Source: a virus. From it: a DNA stretch of 41,388 nt. Location of the stretch: positions 1-41,388 of IMG/VR virus record IMGVR_UViG_3300032954_000506; one strand, written 5' to 3'. The position numbers and the translations under genes are program-made. Position 1 is the first letter of the stretch, and the number at the start of each line of letters is the position of its first letter. Below the pieces are notes generated by a model. That model was not told where the DNA came from. It saw only the letters and a program-made list of their open reading frames with translations, and did no database searches. Below, in pieces: positions 21,240 through 29,537 of this stretch.

Positions 21240-22733
21240 GTGACTGACCAACCCATACTCGGGCAGGAGATCGCCGTCATCGACGGCGGCATGGACATCA
21301 CCCGGGGGTATGTCGGGCCGCTCCTGCTGCCCTATGACTCGGTGCTTTCCGGTCGCGGGGGCGGGGACCTGCGCATCTACGAGGCGGTGCTCTCGGACTG
21401 GGAGGTCAAGAGCTGCCTGTCGCAGCGCCAGCTGGCGGTGACGAGCGCCGAATGGGCGGTCGATGCCGGTGGAGATCGGCCGATCGACAAGGCCGCGGCC
21501 GACTTCCAGAAGCAGCAGCTGGAGCGGATCGGCTGGGACAACGTCACGCTGCTCATGCACTTCGGGGTCTTCTACGGGTTCAGCGCGGCCGAGCTGATCT
21601 ACAAGCGCGAGGGCGCGGCCATCGTGCTGGATGCGGTGAAGGTGCGAAACCGCCGCCGCTTCCGCTTCGACAAGAACGCGGCGCTGCGCCTGATCACCCA
21701 GAGCAACATGACCGAGGGCGTGCTGTGCGAGCTGCCGTACTTCTGGCACTTCGCCACGGGCTCGGACAACTCGGACGAGCCCTACGGCACCGGCCTTGCT
21801 CACTGGCTTTACTGGCCGGTGCTGTTCAAGCGCCAGGGCGTGAAATTCTGGATGCAGTGGCTGGACAAGATGGCGATCGGCACGGCGCTGGGCAAGTTCG
21901 GACCTAACGCCACCCCCGAAGAGAAGGCCACGCTGCTGCGCGCGGCCTCGGCGCTCGCCGGCGGCGCGGCCGCGGTGACGATACCGCAGGGTATGGCGGT
22001 CGAGCTGCTGAAGGGGGCCAATGCCGGCACGCCGGACTACGAGGCGCTGCAGGATCGAATGGATGCTGCCATCCAGAAGGTGATCCTCGGCCAGACCGCC
22101 AGCACGCAGGGCACCGCGGGCAAACTCGGCAACGATGATCTGCAGGGCGAGGTGCGCAGCGACATCATCAAGGCCGATGCGGATCTGATCTGCGAGAGCT
22201 GGAACCTAGGGCCCGCGCGATGGATCACGGAGTGGAACTTCCCCGGCGCCGCGCCGCCGCGCGTCTATCGCGTGACCGAACCGCCGGAGGATCTGGACGC
22301 TCGCGCCGCGCGCGACGGCAAGGTGAAGCAGCTGGGCTACAAGCCCACCTTGGAGTACGTGCAAGCCACTTACGGCGATGGCTGGGTCGAGGACCCCGCC
22401 GCTCAGCGCGTCGTGCCGCCGGGCGATGGGCAGGATCCGGCCGCGGCCTTCGCCGAAGGCACGCAGCCGGATGCGCCGGCGCGCATGGTCGACCAGCTGG
22501 AGCGCAACCTTGCCCCGTCCACTGCCGAGTGGGTCGGCAAGATCCGCGCGCTCACCGACCAGGTGCTCGCCGATGGCGGCACGCTCAAGGACCTGCGTGA
22601 CAAGCTGCTCGACGTCTACCCGCGCATGTCGCTCGACCAGTATGCGCTCGCGCTCGCCGAGGCTGATGCGGCCGCGAACCTCGTCGGCCGCGCCGCGGCG
22701 CGTGATCCATCCACCACAGGAGCCACCCCATGA
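21240..22733 (+). CDS. Portal protein (Mu gp29-like, DUF935)
   Basis: 497 residues from GTG 21240 with GGAGG 7 nt upstream; an earlier start in the same frame has no ribosome site. DUF935 features: GYVGPLLLPYDSVLSGRGGG, CLSQRQLAVTSAEWAVDAG, FGVFYGFSAAELIYKREG, then YWPVLFKRQGVKFWMQWLDK and VILGQTASTQGTAGKLGN. It forms the dodecameric ring through which DNA enters the capsid. ATGA overlap with the next gene. Confidence 0.88.
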   Translation: MTDQPILGQEIAVIDGGMDITRGYVGPLLLPYDSVLSGRGGGDLRIYEAVLSDWEVKSCLSQRQLAVTSAEWAVDAGGDRPIDKAAADFQKQQLERIGWDNVTLLMHFGVFYGFSAAELIYKREGAAIVLDAVKVRNRRRFRFDKNAALRLITQSNMTEGVLCELPYFWHFATGSDNSDEPYGTGLAHWLYWPVLFKRQGVKFWMQWLDKMAIGTALGKFGPNATPEEKATLLRAASALAGGAAAVTIPQGMAVELLKGANAGTPDYEALQDRMDAAIQKVILGQTASTQGTAGKLGNDDLQGEVRSDIIKADADLICESWNLGPARWITEWNFPGAAPPRVYRVTEPPEDLDARAARDGKVKQLGYKPTLEYVQATYGDGWVEDPAAQRVVPPGDGQDPAAAFAEGTQPDAPARMVDQLERNLAPSTAEWVGKIRALTDQVLADGGTLKDLRDKLLDVYPRMSLDQYALALAEADAAANLVGRAAARDPSTTGATP

Positions 22734-23098
22734 CCGATCAGCCGCCCGCGGCGGATAACTCGGCAGCGCCATCGGTCATGGATCGCATGCGGGGCTTTCG
22801 CACCCTCGGCGCCTCGGTGCTCGGCGCGACGCTGGTGCCGATCATCGTGCGCCAGCTGAAACACGTCGGCATTGAGCTCACGCCCGACGAGCAGCTCGGT
22901 CTGGCCACGCTCCTCATGGGCGTGCTGATGGCGGTGATGCGGCTGCTGACCACGACGCCGGTGGGTCGGCGGCTCAAGCCCGCGGCCGAGGAGCTGCTGG
23001 GCCACCTGGACCTGAGCCTGCTCGCGCGCTTGGTGGCCGACGAGCTCGCCAACCGCACCGCCGCTTCCGCCACCCAAAGGAGTACTCCCAATGCCTGA
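22730..23098 (+). CDS. Holin-like membrane protein
   Basis: 122 residues from ATG 22730. Two hydrophobic segments (about residues 26-42, TLGASVLGATLVPIIV, and 56-74, LGLATLLMGVLMAVMRLL) are separated by a short charged loop, then a helical tail. This two-helix form fits a holin or another small membrane protein. The position between portal and F-like gene is not the usual lysis site. No better holin candidate is apparent near the endolysin. Confidence 0.5.
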   Translation: MTDQPPAADNSAAPSVMDRMRGFRTLGASVLGATLVPIIVRQLKHVGIELTPDEQLGLATLLMGVLMAVMRLLTTTPVGRRLKPAAEELLGHLDLSLLARLVADELANRTAASATQRSTPNA

Positions 23099-23321
23099 GC
23101 CCGCACCGCTGAACAACATCATGCGCCACCAGCAGCGCCCGCTGACCGATGCCGAGCAAGCCGAGATCTTAGTACTGAAGGACAAGGCGCTGGACCTGTG
23201 GCACCACCTTGACCGGATCGGCCGCAAGAATGCGGACGCGCCCGGCTCGCGGGAGCTGTCGCTCGCCAAGACGCATGTCGAGGAAGCGGTCATGTGGGGC
23301 GTGAAGCACATTACACGGTAG
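23091..23321 (+). CDS. Acb2/Tad1-like small helical protein (possible signalling-nucleotide sponge)
   Basis: 76 residues from ATG 23091, overlapping the previous gene by 8 bp. After NNIMRHQQRPLTDAEQAEIL the sequence forms two helices: VLKDKALDLWHHLDRIG and SRELSLAKTHVEEAVMWGVK. The pattern R-x-(L/M)-(S/A)-L-A-(K/R)-T-x-(V/L)-(E/Q)-x-(A/G)-(V/F)-M, with a preceding helix and an RxLT start, matches my recollection of the Acb2/Tad1 hairpin domain. That family binds cyclic oligonucleotides or cyclic ADP-ribose products and blocks CBASS or Thoeris. Assignment is by motif memory; not all sponge residues can be checked. Confidence 0.65.
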   Translation: MPEPAPLNNIMRHQQRPLTDAEQAEILVLKDKALDLWHHLDRIGRKNADAPGSRELSLAKTHVEEAVMWGVKHITR

Positions 23322-23324
23322 CCC

Positions 23325-24569
23325 GTGGCAACCGTCGCCTACGGCTCGGTCCCCTTCCAGGAGCAGATCGCCTTCTTCCGCAAGAAGCTGAACCTGCCCA
23401 CCTCGGCGTGGACCGATGTCTATACCCGGGAGCACGACTGGGCGTTCGTGGTCGCCGGCGCCGACCGAGATGAGATCGTCAGCGCCTTCCGTGGGGCCAT
23501 CGACAAAGCGATCGCCGGCGGCGCGACGCTCGAGGAGTTCCGCAAGGACTTCGATGCGATCGTCGAGCAGTATGGCTGGGACTACCAGGGCGGCCGCAAC
23601 TGGCGCTCGCGTGTGATCTACGAAACCAACCTGCGCACGAGCTACGCGGCGGGCCGCTACGAGCAGCTGCAGCAGCTGAAGCGCCTGCGGCCGTTCTGGC
23701 GCTATTGTCACTCCGATGCGGTCGTGCATCCGCGGCCGCTGCACCTGAAATGGAACAACACGGTGCTGCCGGCAGATGATCCCTGGTGGTCGACGCACTT
23801 CGGGCCCAACGGCTGGGGCTGCCAGTGCTATGTGGAGGGGCTGAACGCGCGCGACGTCAAGCGCCTGGGCTTGGCGGTCGGGCCGCGGCCCGAGGATGGC
23901 ACCGAGACCGTGGTCATCGGCCAGCGCAGCCCGAACGGTCCGCGCACCGTCACCGTGCCCAAGGGCATCGATCCGGGGTTCGAATACACACCCGGCAAAG
24001 CACGCCTGGAATCGCAGATCCCGCCGGAGATTCCGGATCCGCCGGTCTCCGGCAGCGCCGGCGGCGCGGGCCTGCCCAATCGCCGCCCCTCTGACCCGCT
24101 GCCGGCGCCGCGCCGCGCGCCGGCCAGCCGCCTGCTACCGGCGAACCTGTCCGACGAGCGCTACACGCAGGCGTTCCTGCAAGAGTTCGGCGCGACCCCG
24201 GAGATGCCAGCCATCTTTCGCGATGTGCTCGGTGAACCGCTACCGATCGGCAATCGGCTGTTCCTGGATCCCAGCGGCGTGACGAAGATCAACAAGCGCG
24301 GCCGCGGGCAGTACCTGCTGCTGCTCGCCGATGCCATCAAGTCACCCGATGAGATCTGGGTGCGGCTGGAGTGGCATGGTGCGAGGACGCTGGCAGTGGT
24401 GCGGCGCCGATACATCGCCCGCTTCCAGGTGCAGGGTTCAGACAAACCTCTGCTCGCCGTGTTCGAACGTGGTGAGGATGGTTGGTTCAGTGTGACCGGC
24501 TTCGCGGGCGACACGCAGCAGGCCGATGACTGGCGCGTCGGCGTGCGGCTGTATCGACGCCAGGAATGA
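23325..24569 (+). CDS. Mu gp30/F-like minor head protein fused to a C-terminal PBECR2-like nuclease domain
   Basis: 414 residues from GTG 23325. Residues about 1-180 form the F/head-morphogenesis domain (FRKKLNLPTSAWTDVYTREH, VIYETNLRTSYAAGRYEQLQ, DPWWSTHFGPNGWGCQCYVE). After a Pro-rich linker (about 225-275), residues about 277-414 (LSDERYTQAFLQEFGATPEM, then RLFLDPSGVTKINKRGRGQY, EIWVRLEWHGARTLAVVRRR and RRQE) resemble the PBECR2 domain, a barnase/EndoU/RelE-type nuclease module attached to phage head proteins. It may be an injected nuclease active on entry. Catalysis is not demonstrated. Confidence 0.75.
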   Translation: MATVAYGSVPFQEQIAFFRKKLNLPTSAWTDVYTREHDWAFVVAGADRDEIVSAFRGAIDKAIAGGATLEEFRKDFDAIVEQYGWDYQGGRNWRSRVIYETNLRTSYAAGRYEQLQQLKRLRPFWRYCHSDAVVHPRPLHLKWNNTVLPADDPWWSTHFGPNGWGCQCYVEGLNARDVKRLGLAVGPRPEDGTETVVIGQRSPNGPRTVTVPKGIDPGFEYTPGKARLESQIPPEIPDPPVSGSAGGAGLPNRRPSDPLPAPRRAPASRLLPANLSDERYTQAFLQEFGATPEMPAIFRDVLGEPLPIGNRLFLDPSGVTKINKRGRGQYLLLLADAIKSPDEIWVRLEWHGARTLAVVRRRYIARFQVQGSDKPLLAVFERGEDGWFSVTGFAGDTQQADDWRVGVRLYRRQE

Positions 24570-24668
24570 AAAACCAGCGCGCTGCCACACGCTGATTACC
24601 CCGGACGTGGGATCGGTGGCCCTGGCAGGGGCTGCCCGTCCGATGGGTGAGGCTCCAAGGATACCGCA

Positions 24669-25256
24669 ATGACCGCACGGATCGAAATCACCCGCGACGC
24701 CATCACCGCGACGCTGCAGGCCGCCGGCAGCCCGACGCTGCGCGAGGCATTCGTGCAGCTGACGCTGCCCGACATCGGCGAGTACCTCCTGATGGCCACC
24801 CGGGAGCGCGCGGCGCGCCAGGTGGCGCCCGATGGCGCGCCGTGGCAGGCCCTGTCACCGGCGTACCAGCGCTGGAAAGCGCGCAAGCGCCCGGGCCTGC
24901 CGATCCTGAAATTCGACTTCCACATGCTGGGCGATCAGCTCGCCTACCAGGTGGAAGGCGATGAACTGCTCGTGGGCACCAATGCCCCATATGGCGCTGC
25001 GCACCAGTTCGGCGCCACCATCGAGATCGCCCCGCGCAGCCAGCAGGTCTACTTCAAACGCAACAAGGCGGGCGATGTCGGCAATCTCTTCGTGAAGAAA
25101 TCCCGCTCCAATTTCTCCCAGCCGGTGGAGTTGCCGCGCTACTTCATCACGATCCCTGCGCGGCCGTGGCTCGGCATCTCGGCCGAGGACGAGACGGAGA
25201 TCTCCACGCTCATCGCCGAGCGCGCGCAGGCGCTCTTCGCGCCGCCCGGTAGCTGA
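24669..25256 (+). CDS. Phage virion morphogenesis protein (Mu gpG-like)
   Basis: 195 residues from ATG 24669, separated from the F-like gene by a 99-bp gap without clear features. Family features of Phage_tail_S/gpG: LTLPDIGEYLLMATRERAAR, QVAPDGAPWQALSPAYQRWK, RPGLPILKFDFHMLGDQLAY, then TNAPYGAAHQFGAT and ARPWLGISAEDETEI. It helps in assembly of the head-tail joint. Confidence 0.85.
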   Translation: MTARIEITRDAITATLQAAGSPTLREAFVQLTLPDIGEYLLMATRERAARQVAPDGAPWQALSPAYQRWKARKRPGLPILKFDFHMLGDQLAYQVEGDELLVGTNAPYGAAHQFGATIEIAPRSQQVYFKRNKAGDVGNLFVKKSRSNFSQPVELPRYFITIPARPWLGISAEDETEISTLIAERAQALFAPPGS

Positions 25257-25321
25257 TCGGCCCCACTCCCGCGCGCACCGCGCCCTCTGGTATGGTGGGC
25301 GCGAATCTGCAGCGGGGTTCT

Positions 25322-25337
25322 TTGGGACATGTCCCAA
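25322..25337. promoter_or_regulatory. Late control palindrome, copy 2 (before the protease/head genes)
   Basis: Exact second copy of TTGGGACATGTCCCAA, followed by TGA as in copy 1. It lies 38 bp before the probable protease start. A TGGTATGGT extended-10-like sequence stands about 30 bp upstream (25288-25296). Its place before the head operon matches the Mu P-I late promoter. Confidence 0.65.
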
Positions 25338-25374
25338 TGATTTCGGGATGGGTGAGGCCCGAAGATCGCCCGCG

Positions 25375-26496
25375 ATGCAACCCAATGCTCGTATCGCGAT
25401 CCTGCGCACCGGCACCCACACCTCGGTGGATGGCCGCAAGTTCACCTTCTCCCCGGCAATCCTCGGCGAGCTCGCCGAGGGCTACGACGCGAAGGCGAGC
25501 GAGGCGCCCCTGGTGGTCGGTCACCCGAGCCTCGATGCACCGGCCTATGGCTGGGTCAACAACCTGCGCGTGGATGGCGACCTGCTGTATGCCGAGCCGC
25601 GCCAGGTCGAGCCGCAGTTCGCCGAGCTCGTCAACGCTGGCCGCTACAAGAACGTCAGCGCCTCAATCTATCTGCCCGACAGCCCGGGCAATCCGAAACC
25701 CGGCAAGCACTACCTGAAGCACGTCGGGTTCCTGGGCGGCGCTGCCCCAGCGGTAAAAGGGTTGCCGCAGGTGCAATTCGCGGAAGGCAGCGGCGCGGTC
25801 GAATTCGCCGCGCCGCTGGGTTACGTCGGCGGGATCCTGGGCGATCTCTTCCAGCGCATCCGCGACTACTTCGTCGAGCGTGACGGCGCGGACAACGCCG
25901 ACAAGATCATCCCGCAGTGGCAGATCAGCTCGCTGCGGGACATCGGCTCCACCGACGCCGATGGTCTGGCCACTTCATTCGCCGCGCCGAGCGGCACCGA
26001 TCCGGAGAGCACCATGCCCAAGCCCGCCACCACCGATCCCCAGCTCGAAGAGCAGCTCAATGCGCGCGCGACCGAGCTGGAAACCCGCGAGCAGGCGCTG
26101 CGGACCCGCGAGCTGCAGGCGCTGCGCTCCGATGCGGCCGCCTTCGCCGAGCAGCTGGTGACCGAGGGCAAGCTCTTGCCACGCCAGAAGGACCAGGTGG
26201 TGGAGATCCTGGTCTCGCTGCCCGCGAACGTGGCGATCTCCTTCGCCGAAGGCGGCAGCACCGTCAGCAAGCCCACGGGCGAGGTGCTGCGCCAGATCCT
26301 CACCGACATGCCGGTGCGCGTGGACTACCGCGAGAAGTCCGGTCAGCCGGGCGTGACCGATCCGGTCAGCTTCGCGGCGCCCTCGGGGTTTACGGTCGAT
26401 GCGGGCCGGCTGGAACTGCACAACAAGGCGCTGGCGCATATGGCCCAGCACCCCAACACCGCCTACCTGGACGCCGTGAAGGCTGTCGGCGGCTGA
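25375..26496 (+). CDS. Mu gpI-like capsid protease with C-terminal scaffold
   Basis: 373 residues from ATG 25375; ATG 25348 is an alternative 9 codons upstream, without a ribosome site. The protease domain has the Mu-protease pattern: NARIAILRTGTHTSVDGRKF, EAPLVVGHPSLDAPAYGWV, YKNVSASIYLP, KHYLKHVGFLGGAAPAVKGL. Residues about 214-373 are the helical scaffold that also exists as a separate product from 26014. The protease matures the prohead and digests the scaffold. Confidence 0.85.
   Translation: MQPNARIAILRTGTHTSVDGRKFTFSPAILGELAEGYDAKASEAPLVVGHPSLDAPAYGWVNNLRVDGDLLYAEPRQVEPQFAELVNAGRYKNVSASIYLPDSPGNPKPGKHYLKHVGFLGGAAPAVKGLPQVQFAEGSGAVEFAAPLGYVGGILGDLFQRIRDYFVERDGADNADKIIPQWQISSLRDIGSTDADGLATSFAAPSGTDPESTMPKPATTDPQLEEQLNARATELETREQALRTRELQALRSDAAAFAEQLVTEGKLLPRQKDQVVEILVSLPANVAISFAEGGSTVSKPTGEVLRQILTDMPVRVDYREKSGQPGVTDPVSFAAPSGFTVDAGRLELHNKALAHMAQHPNTAYLDAVKAVGG
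26014..26496 (+). CDS. Nested in-frame scaffold protein (Mu gpZ-like)
   Basis: 160 residues from ATG 26014, in the same frame as the protease and sharing its stop. A strong GGAGAG ribosome site lies 6-7 nt before the ATG. The product is a coiled coil (LEEQLNARATELETREQALR) followed by helical scaffold (FAEQLVTEGKLLPRQKDQ). In Mu the Z scaffold is likewise nested in gene I. The internal ribosome site makes this very likely. Confidence 0.75.
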   Translation: MPKPATTDPQLEEQLNARATELETREQALRTRELQALRSDAAAFAEQLVTEGKLLPRQKDQVVEILVSLPANVAISFAEGGSTVSKPTGEVLRQILTDMPVRVDYREKSGQPGVTDPVSFAAPSGFTVDAGRLELHNKALAHMAQHPNTAYLDAVKAVGG

Positions 26497-26533
26497 CCGT
26501 TCGCCCCCAACCGTTCTGACAGGAGCACCCGAC

Positions 26534-26875
26534 ATGTCCACCCAGAAGAAACCCCTGCTGACGCTGGCGATCGCGGCCACCGCAGCGCTCACCGCCAACC
26601 GCGCCGCGACGCTCGCCGGCGCCGTGCCGGCCGCTGGCGCCGCCGCCACCGGCGGCGTGTGCACGCGCGATACGGCCATCGGCGGCATTGCGCCGTGCGA
26701 CGTCCTGGGCACCACCACGATGGAGGCCGGCGCGGCGGTGGCCGCCGGAGTGCAGCTCGATCTGGACGCCAGCGGCCGCGCCATCACGCATGCCGCGGGC
26801 GTGATCATCGGTCGCGCGCTGCAGGCCGCGGCCGCCGCAGGCGACCTGATCGAAGTGCTGCTGCTGCCCACCTGA
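26534..26875 (+). CDS. Head decoration/cement protein (DUF2190-like)
   Basis: 113 residues from ATG 26534 (AGGAG upstream). Features: LLTLAIAATAALTANRAATL, TAIGGIAPCDVLGTTTMEAG and AITHAAGVIIGRALQAAAAA, a beta-tulip pattern like DUF2190 decoration proteins. The position between scaffold and capsid is typical. The hydrophobic start is part of the fold rather than a signal peptide. Confidence 0.75.
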   Translation: MSTQKKPLLTLAIAATAALTANRAATLAGAVPAAGAAATGGVCTRDTAIGGIAPCDVLGTTTMEAGAAVAAGVQLDLDASGRAITHAAGVIIGRALQAAAAAGDLIEVLLLPT

Positions 26876-26925
26876 CCGCGCAGTCCTTCCAACCACCATC
26901 CGCTCACGACGTTTCGAGGTAGTCC

Positions 26926-27867
26926 ATGCAGAACCTGTCCCAGACCCGAGTGGTCGATGCGATCCTGACCACCCATGCCCAGGGCTACCAGCGGCCGGGC
27001 AATGTCGGCCCGCTGCTGTTCCCGCGTGTGAGCGTGGGCGCCTATGGCGGCAACGTCATCCAGTTCAGCAAGGAGAGCTTCCGGCTGCTGAACATCGTGC
27101 GCGCCCCGGGTTCCCGCACCACCCGCGTGGAGTTCGGCTATGCCGGCGTGCCCTACGCCATCACGCCGAAGTCCCTGGAAGGCGTGGTGCCGTTCGAGCG
27201 CATGCGCGACGCCAGTCAGGTCCCGAACATCGACCTGGCGCGCGTGGCGGTGGACTCCACGATGGACATTGTGGAGCTGGGATACGAGAACGACTGCGCG
27301 ACCCTCGCGCGCACCGCCGCCAACTATGACGCCGGGCACAAGGCGACGCTCGCCGGCGCGGCGCTGTGGAGCGCGGGCACCGGCAATCCCACGAGCGACG
27401 TCGAGGCCGGCGTGGAGGCGATCCGCGCGAGCATCGGCATGCGCCCGAACACGGTCATCCTGTCGGCCACCGCGTTCAAGAACGCGCGCACGAACCCCAA
27501 CATCATCGATCGCTACAAGTACACCGGTCGCGACAGCATCACCACGCAGATGCTCGCCGCGCTGTGGAACGTGCAGACCGTCGCGGTCGGTGAGGCGGTC
27601 AGCGCCTCCGGCCAGGCCGATGCCCTGGGCGATGTGTGGGGCAACGACGTGGTGATTGCCTACGTCGCTCCGGGCGGGGCCGGCGTCACGCGCGATGCGG
27701 CGCGGCCGAGCTACGGCTACACCTACACCATCGATGGCATGCCGCTGGTGGAACAGCCTTACCAGGATCGCAACGTCAAGAGCTGGATCTACCCGGTCAC
27801 CGCCGACCGGCAGCCGGTGCTCAGCGGCATCACCGCGGGCTACCTGATCCAGAACGCCGGCTCCTAA
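26926..27867 (+). CDS. Major capsid protein (Mu gpT-like)
   Basis: 313 residues from ATG 26926 (GAGG upstream). The sequence VVDAILTTHAQGYQRPGNVG, PLLFPRVSVGAYGG, VAVDSTMDIVELGYENDCAT, then LSATAFKNARTNPNIIDRYK and SYGYTYTIDGMPLVEQPYQD is characteristic of HK97-fold capsids in B3/D3112-like transposable phages. It assembles the icosahedral shell. High codon bias fits high expression. Confidence 0.88.
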   Translation: MQNLSQTRVVDAILTTHAQGYQRPGNVGPLLFPRVSVGAYGGNVIQFSKESFRLLNIVRAPGSRTTRVEFGYAGVPYAITPKSLEGVVPFERMRDASQVPNIDLARVAVDSTMDIVELGYENDCATLARTAANYDAGHKATLAGAALWSAGTGNPTSDVEAGVEAIRASIGMRPNTVILSATAFKNARTNPNIIDRYKYTGRDSITTQMLAALWNVQTVAVGEAVSASGQADALGDVWGNDVVIAYVAPGGAGVTRDAARPSYGYTYTIDGMPLVEQPYQDRNVKSWIYPVTADRQPVLSGITAGYLIQNAGS

Positions 27868-27873
27868 GTCTCT

Positions 27874-27951
27874 GGTCTGTCGCGTCGACGAGGTGGGTTA
27901 GTCCAGCAAGACCCCCCGTTTTGTTAGCCGGCCTCCCCGGCGCGACGGACC
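27874..27951 (+). other. Structured RNA candidate after the capsid gene
   Basis: The gap 27868-27984 holds no gene. GGTCTGTCGCG (27874-27884) pairs with CGCGACGGACC (27941-27951) with one G-U, enclosing a smaller hairpin GCCGG/CCGGC (27927-27941, sharing one base). No U-tract follows. It could modulate expression or stability of the abundant capsid mRNA, but no function is established. Confidence 0.45.
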
Positions 27952-27984
27952 GGAACCATTCACCGTTTTCGAGAGCACTCAACC

Positions 27985-28506
27985 ATGAAGCACCTGGTCA
28001 TCGGCAACATCAAGACCGGCGAGGGATTCATCCCGCTGGGATCGATCATCGAGATTGCCGAGAATGCCGCGGCTGTCCTGGTACGCGACGGGTACCTGCG
28101 GCTGCCCACCGAGGTCGAGCTCGCCGCGCACGCCGCGGCGGAGGCGGTCCGCATCGCCGACGCGCAGAAGGCGGCGGAGCAGCAGGCCCGCGAAAGCTCC
28201 ACGAATTCACCCCCGCAGAAAGGCGGGGCTGATTCCGCGGCGGGAGCCGGGGCGCAAGCTCTGGCTCCCGTTGCCGCGGCGCAAGCTCTGGCTCCCGTTG
28301 CCGCGGCGGAAGCCCCGGATCAGCAGGCCGCGGCCAGCGATTCTCCCCCCGCGGGGGACCCGGATACCTCAGCAGCGCAGGCAGGCGCCTCACCGGCCGG
28401 GGCTTCGGCTCCGGCCGGTGATGGCGCGCTCGCCATCAACGAGTCCGCGCCGGCCAGTGATCCTCCCCCGGCTGGGGGCGGCAAGAAGAAGGGCTCCCGC
28501 GGCTGA
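27985..28506 (+). CDS. Mu gp35-like small head protein with low-complexity tail
   Basis: 173 residues from ATG 27985. Residues 1-65 form a compact domain (VIGNIKTGEGFIPLGSIIEI, VLVRDGYLRLPTEVELAAHA). The rest is Ala/Pro/Gly-rich and repetitive, ending KKKGSRG. In Mu-like phages a small protein of this kind lies between capsid and gp36, with a head-tail joining or structural role. The long disordered tail is unusual. Confidence 0.6.
   Translation: MKHLVIGNIKTGEGFIPLGSIIEIAENAAAVLVRDGYLRLPTEVELAAHAAAEAVRIADAQKAAEQQARESSTNSPPQKGGADSAAGAGAQALAPVAAAQALAPVAAAEAPDQQAAASDSPPAGDPDTSAAQAGASPAGASAPAGDGALAINESAPASDPPPAGGGKKKGSRG
28252..28305 (+). repeat. 27-bp exact tandem duplication in the gp35-like gene
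   Basis: Two adjacent identical 27-bp units (28252-28278, 28279-28305) encode AQALAPVAA twice. They lie in the disordered tail, so length can vary without loss of function. Confidence 0.85.
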
Positions 28507-29048
28507 TGTACTGCGAGCCTCTCCAGCTGCTCGATGCGCTCAGCACGCGCGAGCTCGCGCAGGTGGCGACCCCTGACCGCGCGCCGGTCATCGCCGACGA
28601 CCTGATGGATGCGACGCTGCGTGGCACCGACCGCAGCGCATTCGATCCGGCGGATGTCGCGATCGCCGACCAGGCGCTCGCGCGCATCCAGCAGGCGCTG
28701 GAGGACGCCGACCAGCTGATCGATGGGTTCCTGCGCACCAGGAAGCCATCGCCCTACACCGTGCCACTGGATCCGGTGCCTGGCCTCGTGACGGTATGGG
28801 CGCGCTCGATCGCGCGCTACATGCTGCACAAGGACCGCGCGACGCCCGGCGGTGAATCCCAGGACCCGATCCTGCGCGACTATCGCGACGCGCAGAAACT
28901 CCTGAGCCAGGTGGCGGCCGGCACGTTCTCCCTGGGCGGGGATGATCCGCAGCCGCCCGCCGGCGCAGGCTCGGCCGAGATCTCCAAGGGCTGCGGCGTG
29001 TTCAGCGATGCGGCTCTCAGCGACTTCGCGCGCGACTATGGAACATGA
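28506..29048 (+). CDS. Mu gp36-like head-tail connector (DUF1320)
   Basis: 180 residues from ATG 28506 (TGATG overlap). DUF1320 features: LQLLDALSTRELAQVATPDR, ADQALARIQQALEDADQLID, FLRTRKPSPYTVPLDPVPGL and SIARYMLHKD. The protein acts as an adaptor between portal and tail. ATGA overlap with the next gene. Confidence 0.85.
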   Translation: MYCEPLQLLDALSTRELAQVATPDRAPVIADDLMDATLRGTDRSAFDPADVAIADQALARIQQALEDADQLIDGFLRTRKPSPYTVPLDPVPGLVTVWARSIARYMLHKDRATPGGESQDPILRDYRDAQKLLSQVAAGTFSLGGDDPQPPAGAGSAEISKGCGVFSDAALSDFARDYGT

Positions 29049-29518
29049 GCGCGGCGCCGTTCGACGTGGGCCTGATCCAGCAGCGCCTGGCTTCCGCCGC
29101 CACTGGCCTGCGGTCAGTGGGCCTTGCGGCCGACTACGCGGCGGTGCGCAAGCTCGCGGACTTTCCGGCGCCGTGCGCCTATGTGCTGCTGGCCACCGAG
29201 CAGGGCTTGCCAAAGCCGCCGGGCAATACGATCCGCGGCCAGCAGGTATCCGCGCAGCAGCAGGTCATGGTGCATATCGGCGTTGCCTACGCGCTGCGCA
29301 GCTATCGCGCCCAGGCGGGCGCCGACATCGTCGACGAGTGGAAGGCGCAGCTCGGCCCGGCGCGCGACGCGCTGTACGGCTTCTGCCCCGACCTTCCCGG
29401 CGCGCGCCCGCTCGAATTCGTGCGCGGGGATCTGCAGGACTACGACAACACCACCGCGCTGTGGATCGATGTGTGGTCCACCCAGCACACGTTCCGCACC
29501 CCGACTGGGTCACGCTGA
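29045..29518 (+). CDS. Mu gp37-like tail terminator
   Basis: 157 residues from ATG 29045. Sequence DVGLIQQRLASAATGLRSVG, then FPAPCAYVLLATEQG and VMVHIGVAYALRSYRAQAGA fits the gp37 family. The protein caps the tail tube and completes the head-tail interface. The assignment is supported by gene order. Confidence 0.75.
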   Translation: MSAAPFDVGLIQQRLASAATGLRSVGLAADYAAVRKLADFPAPCAYVLLATEQGLPKPPGNTIRGQQVSAQQQVMVHIGVAYALRSYRAQAGADIVDEWKAQLGPARDALYGFCPDLPGARPLEFVRGDLQDYDNTTALWIDVWSTQHTFRTPTGSR

Positions 29519-29537
29519 CAACCTGGAGTTTCGACCT

